Below are positions 6,126 to 9,546 of a DNA stretch of 9,546 nt, piece by piece (positions within the stretch are counted from its first letter, which is position 1; every line of letters begins with the position of its first letter). The translations under genes were made by a program, and so were the position numbers. The stretch comes from Pseudomonadota bacterium (GTDB taxonomy: Bacteria > Pseudomonadota > Alphaproteobacteria > Ferrovibrionales > Ferrovibrionaceae): positions 1-9,546 of the forward strand of contig JAEYSS010000105.1 in the NCBI GenBank assembly GCA_023434425.1, written 5' to 3'. Under the pieces are notes generated by a model that saw nothing but the letters and a program-made list of their open reading frames with translations, did not search any database and had not been told where the DNA came from.

Positions 6126-7280
6126 ATGCAGTCCTACGACGCGCTGCCGGCCGACGAAGATCGGCTGGAGGAAGAAACCAAGATCATCGCCGCCGCGGAA
6201 GACGGGGCCGGTGACGAGGATGCCGTGCTCACGGCCGGGACCGCACAGAAGCGTCGCGATGACGACGACGATGATGATGACGACGAGGACGATGAGTCGG
6301 ACGACGACGAAGACGATGATGACTCCGACGATGATGAGTCGGACGATGACTCCGACGACGAGGACGATGAGTCGGACGACGACGACGCTGATGGTGACGA
6401 CGAAGACGAAGACGAAGACGAAGACGAAGATGAGGACGAAGATGAGGACGAGGGCGACGACGAAGAGGCTTCGGCCGAGGTAGCCGCGCCGCCGGCCGCC
6501 CGGAAGCCGCGGGCCAAAAAAACCGAAGCCGAGCCGAGCGAGGACGACGAAGCATCGGCCGCCGAAGCGGGCCTGAGCGATGCCGAGAAGGAAGCCGCTT
6601 TTGCCGCCGCCATCCGCATGGCCGAAGCGCTGCTGTTCGCCGCCGCCGAGCCGCTGGACGAAGCGACGCTGCGCAAGCGCATGCCGCGCGGCACCCGCGT
6701 GCCGGCGGTGCTGGCCGCGCTGGAAGACATCTACCGCAGCCGCGGCGTGGTGCTGAAAAAGGTGGCGGGTCGCTGGGCTTTCATGACCTCGCCCGACCTG
6801 CAGCATATGCTGGAAGAGCATCGCCAGGTGCAGCGCAAGCTGTCGCGCGCGGCGCTCGAGACGCTGGCAATCATCGCCTATCACCAGCCCTGCACGCGCG
6901 CCGAGATCGAGGATATCCGCGGCGTTTCCCTGAGCAAGGGCACGCTGGATCTGCTGATGGAAATCGACTGGGTGAAGGTGCGTGGCCGTCGCCGCGTGCC
7001 CGGCCGTCCGGTCACCTATGGCACGACCGACGAATTCCTGGTGCATTTCGGTCTGGAAAGCGCCGATGCGCTGCCGGGTATCGAGGAACTGCGCGCCTCC
7101 GGCCTGCTGGAAGCCTTGCCGGCCTCTGGCGGCATTCCGATGCCGGGTGAAACCCTCAACGATGCCGGCGAAGATCCGCTGGACGAGGATGACGACGGCC
7201 GCGAATTCCTTGAGCCGCTGGTCGATGAGGAAGCCGACGAACAGGCCGCCAGGGAAAAGACCGCTTCCGACAATGAGTGA
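6126..7280 (+). CDS. scpB: Segregation and condensation protein B with long acidic N-terminal extension
   Basis: The winged-helix partner of ScpA in Smc-ScpAB. The conserved core runs from about residue 160 (IRMAEALLFAAAEPLDEATL) through LSRAALETLAIIAYHQPCTR and the basic GRRRVPGRPVTYGTTDEFL to about 330. This part is a normal ScpB of two winged helices. Unusual are the 384-residue total (most ScpB proteins are about 170-250) and the N-terminal extension. Residues 45-114 hold 62 Asp or Glu with five Ser, two Gly and one Ala, followed by an Ala/Glu/Lys linker containing RKPRAKKTE. The C-terminal tail is acidic too (DEDDDGREFLEPLVDEEADE). GGAAGAG at 6110-6116 lies 9 bases before the ATG at 6126 and 6 before the adjacent GTG at 6123, so translation should start ahead of the extension. 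An internal ATG at 6618 is in frame but begins inside the first core helix. The extension's function is unknown. Confidence 0.95.
   Translation: MQSYDALPADEDRLEEETKIIAAAEDGAGDEDAVLTAGTAQKRRDDDDDDDDDEDDESDDDEDDDDSDDDESDDDSDDEDDESDDDDADGDDEDEDEDEDEDEDEDEDEGDDEEASAEVAAPPAARKPRAKKTEAEPSEDDEASAAEAGLSDAEKEAAFAAAIRMAEALLFAAAEPLDEATLRKRMPRGTRVPAVLAALEDIYRSRGVVLKKVAGRWAFMTSPDLQHMLEEHRQVQRKLSRAALETLAIIAYHQPCTRAEIEDIRGVSLSKGTLDLLMEIDWVKVRGRRRVPGRPVTYGTTDEFLVHFGLESADALPGIEELRASGLLEALPASGGIPMPGETLNDAGEDPLDEDDDGREFLEPLVDEEADEQAAREKTASDNE
6258..6467 (+). repeat. Low-complexity Asp/Glu-coding repeat tract inside scpB
   Basis: A 210-bp tract made almost only of GAC, GAT, GAA and GAG codons. Three layers of repetition are visible. 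A 32-bp direct repeat occurs at 6279-6310 and 6354-6385, exactly 75 bp apart and in frame. GATGAGTCGGACGA occurs three times (6291, 6333, 6366). Nine hexamers of the form GA(C/T)GA(A/G) run from 6399 to 6452, the first five being identical GACGAA. All periods seen are multiples of three, so gain or loss of units would keep the reading frame. Confidence 0.95.
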
Positions 7281-8340
7281 GCGGTCCGCCGCCAGCGAAA
7301 ACGCGGCCGGCCTGGAACTGAGCGCCGTCAGCCATGATTACGGCCGTCGCCGCGCCGTCGACAGTGTCAGCTTCACGGTCGCGCCGGGCGAGATCCTCGG
7401 CGTGCTGGGCCCCTCGGGGTGCGGCAAGTCGACGACGCTGCGGCTGGTCGCCGGCCTGGAAGACCTGCAGCAGGGCGCGATCCGGATCGGCGGCGAAATC
7501 ATGGCCGACCGCAGCCGCAACATCCCGACCGAACGCCGCCATGTCGGCATGGTGTTTCAGGACCATGCGCTGTTCCCGCACCTGACCGTGGCGCAGAATA
7601 TCGCCTTCGGCCTCGGCCATGTCGCCGCCGGCGAACGGCAGGGCCGGATCGAGCGCTGGGGCAGGCGGCTCGGCCTGACCCCGCTGCTGAATACCTATCC
7701 GCACCAGCTGTCGGGCGGTGAGCAGCAGCGTGTGGCACTGGCCCGCGCCATGGCGCCGGAACCCCGCGTGATGCTGCTGGATGAACCCTTCTCCAGCCTC
7801 GACAGCCGGCTGCGCGACCAGATCCGCGACGAGACAGTCGAAGTGCTGAAACAGGCCGGCACGGCGACCCTGCTGGTGACGCACGATCCGGAAGAGGCCA
7901 TGCGCATGGGCGACCGGATCGCCATCATGCATGCCGGCCGGATCGAACAGATCGACACGCCGGCCCAGGTCTATGCCGCGCCGGCCACACCGTTTGTGGC
8001 GCGGTTTCTGAGCGAGACGAATGAACTGCCGGTGCAGGTGCGCGGCGGTGCGGTGGAGACGCCGTTCGGCCGCCTGCCGGCTCCCGCTCGTCTGGCCGAT
8101 GGCAGCGCCGCTTTGCTGATGTTCCGGCCCGAAGCGCTGCAGGAAGCAGCGCCGGGCACCGGCACCGCGGCGGCCACGGTGGAGCGTGCCACGGCCCTGG
8201 GGGCCTATCGTCGTCTTGAGATTGGCGTCGGCGGCCAGCGCTTTGCCGCCCGTCTGCCGGCCGGTCCGCTGCCGGCCAGCGGCGCCGTGCTGCATTTCGG
8301 GTTGAACCCGGATTTCTGCTTCGTTTTTCCAGTCGCTTAG
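7273..8340 (+). CDS. ABC transporter ATP-binding protein (FbpC/PotA-like, with TOBE-type C-terminus)
   Basis: A 355-residue ATPase subunit of an ABC importer. Walker A GPSGCGKST is at 46-54, the Q-loop Gln at 96 in VGMVFQDHALFPHLTV, the signature LSGGEQQR at 146-153, Walker B VMLLDEP with Asp170 and Glu171, the D-loop SSLD at 174-177, and the switch His204 in LVTHDPEEAM. All catalytic motifs are intact. Residues from about 245 resemble the TOBE regulatory domain of the iron(III)/polyamine/sulfate import group (GRLPAPARL, LMFRPEAL). Substrate cannot be set from the ATPase alone, and no permease or binding-protein gene is visible nearby. The start overlaps the scpB stop by 8 bases (ATGAGTGA), which implies translational coupling. 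The upstream open frame into scpB is out-of-frame shadow. Confidence 0.92.
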   Translation: MSERSAASENAAGLELSAVSHDYGRRRAVDSVSFTVAPGEILGVLGPSGCGKSTTLRLVAGLEDLQQGAIRIGGEIMADRSRNIPTERRHVGMVFQDHALFPHLTVAQNIAFGLGHVAAGERQGRIERWGRRLGLTPLLNTYPHQLSGGEQQRVALARAMAPEPRVMLLDEPFSSLDSRLRDQIRDETVEVLKQAGTATLLVTHDPEEAMRMGDRIAIMHAGRIEQIDTPAQVYAAPATPFVARFLSETNELPVQVRGGAVETPFGRLPAPARLADGSAALLMFRPEALQEAAPGTGTAAATVERATALGAYRRLEIGVGGQRFAARLPAGPLPASGAVLHFGLNPDFCFVFPVA

Positions 8341-8375
8341 CCGCGACGAAGGGCTGAGAAGCCGGGGGCCGAAGA

Positions 8376-8405
8376 TTGCCTCGGACGGGCTATCTCTGCC
8401 ATAGT
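8376..8405 (+). promoter_or_regulatory. Candidate promoter for tatABC
   Basis: TTGCCT at 8376-8381 and CATAGT at 8400-8405 are separated by 18 bases; each matches four of six consensus positions. Transcription would begin near 8412 and leave a leader of about 48 bases that includes the GC-rich palindrome. This is the only gap above 100 bp in the plus-strand cluster. The match is modest, and readthrough from upstream is also possible because no terminator is seen after the ABC gene. Confidence 0.3.
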
Positions 8406-8422
8406 GCCGGCCTGCGCAAGCC

Positions 8423-8438
8423 GGGCCCGGCCGGGCCC
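8423..8438 (+). promoter_or_regulatory. Perfect 16-bp GC palindrome in the tatA leader
   Basis: GGGCCCGGCCGGGCCC is fully self-complementary. As RNA it could fold into a 6-bp all-GC stem with a GGCC loop, ending 6 bases before the tatA Shine-Dalgarno GGAGGA. There is no following T-run, so it is not a Rho-independent terminator. A role in message stability or in translation of tatA is possible but not shown. Confidence 0.4.
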
Positions 8439-8459
8439 CGCTTTGGAGGAGATAAGGGT

Positions 8460-8711
8460 ATGGGTAGCTTTAGTTTTTGGCACTGGCTGATCGTCCTGCT
8501 GGTGATCCTGATTATCTTTGGCGCCGGCAAGCTGCCGAAGGTGGCCGGCGACCTCGCGTCCGGCATCAAGAACTTCCGGAAGGGCATGGCCGAACCCGGC
8601 GACGACAAGGACAAGCCGGCTTCGCCGCCGCCAGTGATCAACCAGCAGCCTGGCCAGCCGACCGGCACCGCGAACAGCGGTACGCCGGCCGACAAGACCC
8701 CGCAGCACTAA
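8460..8711 (+). CDS. tatA: Twin-arginine translocase subunit TatA
   Basis: The pore-forming component of the Tat system, which exports folded proteins with twin-arginine signals across the inner membrane. The protein is 83 residues: a short N-terminal membrane helix (about 6-21, WHWLIVLLVILIIFGAG), the FGAGKLP hinge, the amphipathic helix KVAGDLASGIKNFRKGM, then a Pro/Gln/Lys-rich cytoplasmic tail. Position 8 is His, in the FWHW form common in alphaproteobacterial TatA, where TatB has Glu. The ATG at 8460 is preceded by a strong GGAGGA at 8445-8450. The frame is open to 8376, but the earlier residues are not TatA-like. It opens the tatABC group, 119 bp after the ABC gene and 69 bp before tatB. 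Confidence 0.96.
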   Translation: MGSFSFWHWLIVLLVILIIFGAGKLPKVAGDLASGIKNFRKGMAEPGDDKDKPASPPPVINQQPGQPTGTANSGTPADKTPQH

Positions 8712-8780
8712 CAACAGCACGCCGGCAGCCGCAGACTCATGCGACGCGCCGGATCGGCAGCACGGATAGCGTAGGCGGCG

Positions 8781-9242
8781 ATGTTCGACATTGCCTGGTC
8801 GGAACTTGCAGTAGTCGCGGTGGTGGCGTTGATCGTCATCGGGCCGAAAGACCTGCCCAAGGTGCTGCGCAGCATCGGGCAATGGACCGCGAAGGCGCGC
8901 GCGATGGCGCGCGAATTCCAGAGCGGCATCGACGACATGGTGCGCGAGACCGAACTGGACGAGCTGCGCAAGGCCGCCAAGCAGGTCAGCGACTTCTCGA
9001 TCGAGAAGGAAGTGAAGAAGACCTTCGATCCCGACGGCTCGCTGGAAAAGCAGTTCACCGAGCATAACCAGGCGATCATGGAGGCCACTGGCGTCGTCCA
9101 GCCGGCCGAGACGGTGCCTGTCGACACGGCGACCAAGATTGCAGATCCCGGGCCGGCAGCCGATCCAGCCGTAGACCCGTCGCCCGACGCCGTCCCGCCC
9201 GAACCGGCGGCCGCCGAAAAAACCTGGACGCCCAAGCCGTGA
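8781..9242 (+). CDS. tatB: Twin-arginine translocase subunit TatB
   Basis: The TatB subunit, which with TatC forms the receptor for twin-arginine signal peptides. It has 153 residues. The N-terminal helix MFDIAWSELAVVAVVALIVI carries Glu8, the polar residue typical of TatB, then GPKDLPKVLRSIGQW, a long amphipathic charged helix to about residue 80, and a Pro/Ala/Asp-rich tail to the C-terminus. The MFDIAWSE start and the longer cytoplasmic helices distinguish it from TatA. A purine-rich GTAGGCGG precedes the ATG at 8781. The stop overlaps the tatC start by 4 bases. The 69-bp gap before it shows no clear regulatory structure. Confidence 0.96.
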   Translation: MFDIAWSELAVVAVVALIVIGPKDLPKVLRSIGQWTAKARAMAREFQSGIDDMVRETELDELRKAAKQVSDFSIEKEVKKTFDPDGSLEKQFTEHNQAIMEATGVVQPAETVPVDTATKIADPGPAADPAVDPSPDAVPPEPAAAEKTWTPKP

Positions 9243-9546
9243 GCGATACTCAGACAGAGGCCAAAGAGCCGCAGGACGAGGTCGAAGCCTCTCGTATGCC
9301 GCTGCTCGATCACCTGGTCGAGTTGCGCAATCGCCTGATGTGGTCGGTTGGCACGATCTTCATCGCCTTCGCCGCCTGCTATTTCCTGGCGCCGTATATC
9401 TACAATCTGCTGATGCATCCGCTGATCGAGGCGACCGGCACCGAAGGCCGCCGCATGATCTTCACGGCGCCGCAGGAGGCCTTCTTCACCTACATCCGGC
9501 TGGCTTTCTGGGCCGCCATGCTGGTCAGCTTCCCGATGATCGCGAC
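9239..9546 (+). CDS. tatC: Twin-arginine translocase subunit TatC, N-terminal part (cut by window edge)
   Basis: The first 102 codons of the multi-spanning TatC receptor subunit. The conserved cytoplasmic N-terminal motif RMPLLDHLVELRNRL appears at about residues 19-33, and the first membrane helix (WSVGTIFIAFAACYFLAPYI) follows. Next come the periplasmic loop with FTAPQEAFFTYIRLAF, also a family hallmark, and the start of the second helix at AAMLVSFPMIA. The GTG at 9239 shares GTGA with the tatB stop, a common arrangement that implies translational coupling. The 18 residues before the conserved motif are polar and acidic. The remainder of the gene lies beyond the right edge. Confidence 0.95.
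   Translation, partial: MSDTQTEAKEPQDEVEASRMPLLDHLVELRNRLMWSVGTIFIAFAACYFLAPYIYNLLMHPLIEATGTEGRRMIFTAPQEAFFTYIRLAFWAAMLVSFPMIA

Noticed and set aside
6396..6452. Hexamer run as a CRISPR array or integration site
   Set aside because: There are no unique spacers, the units are directly abutting and coding, and no cas or recombinase gene is near.
6134..6730. Poly-Ser minus-strand frame and poly-Thr/Met plus-strand frame over the scpB repeat tract
   Set aside because: Other-frame readings of the same GA-rich repeat; the scpB frame continues into a conserved ScpB core and explains the region.
5982..7046. Minus-strand open frame of 354 codons with a strongly hydrophobic Val/Ile run resembling membrane helices
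   Set aside because: The hydrophobic run is simply the antisense of the GAC/GAT/GAA codons in scpB. No ribosome binding site or family match supports it.
8332..8347. GTCGC/GCGAC stem spanning the stop codon of the ABC gene as a terminator
   Set aside because: Only five base pairs with no following T-run, so termination is not supported.

Overview
The window is high-GC chromosomal DNA from an alphaproteobacterium. The evidence is the gene order argS - SPOR protein - nagZ - scpA - scpB - tatA - tatB - tatC, the MSKR form of the KMSKS loop in ArgS, and the PTKV...NPGGM...PNQDK linker motif of the SPOR protein. The site-2 protease between nagZ and scpA suggests a Rhodospirillales-like lineage, but this is an inference from gene order and protein style; no genus is claimed.

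Layout. On the minus strand, positions 1-630 hold the 5' end of xthA (exodeoxyribonuclease III, running off the left edge) and, upstream of it, erpA (A-type Fe-S carrier). About 120 bp with an alphaproteobacterial-type palindromic repeat and a T-run separate them. Positions 631-819 form a divergent intergenic region with a good candidate erpA promoter. From 820 rightward everything is on the plus strand. argS, the SPOR-domain gene, nagZ, an M50 site-2 protease, scpA, scpB and an ABC ATPase gene are packed with gaps of 3-42 bp or an 8-base overlap, which looks like one operon. A 119-bp gap with a candidate promoter and a perfect 16-bp palindrome precedes tatA, tatB and tatC; tatC is cut by the right edge.

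Functionally the cluster combines translation (ArgS), septal peptidoglycan binding (SPOR), muropeptide recycling (NagZ), intramembrane proteolysis (M50), chromosome condensation (ScpA and ScpB, kleisin and winged-helix partners of Smc) and folded-protein export (TatABC). Most of this is ordinary housekeeping.

The strongest oddity is scpB. Its conserved core is preceded by about 160 extra residues, including a 70-residue stretch in which 62 residues are Asp or Glu. That stretch is encoded by repetitive DNA: a run of nine GACGAA-like hexamers and a 32-bp in-frame direct repeat. A second oddity is an apparently orphan ABC ATPase of the FbpC/PotA type, translationally coupled to scpB and placed just before tatA. 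No mobile element, CRISPR array, rRNA or tRNA was seen.
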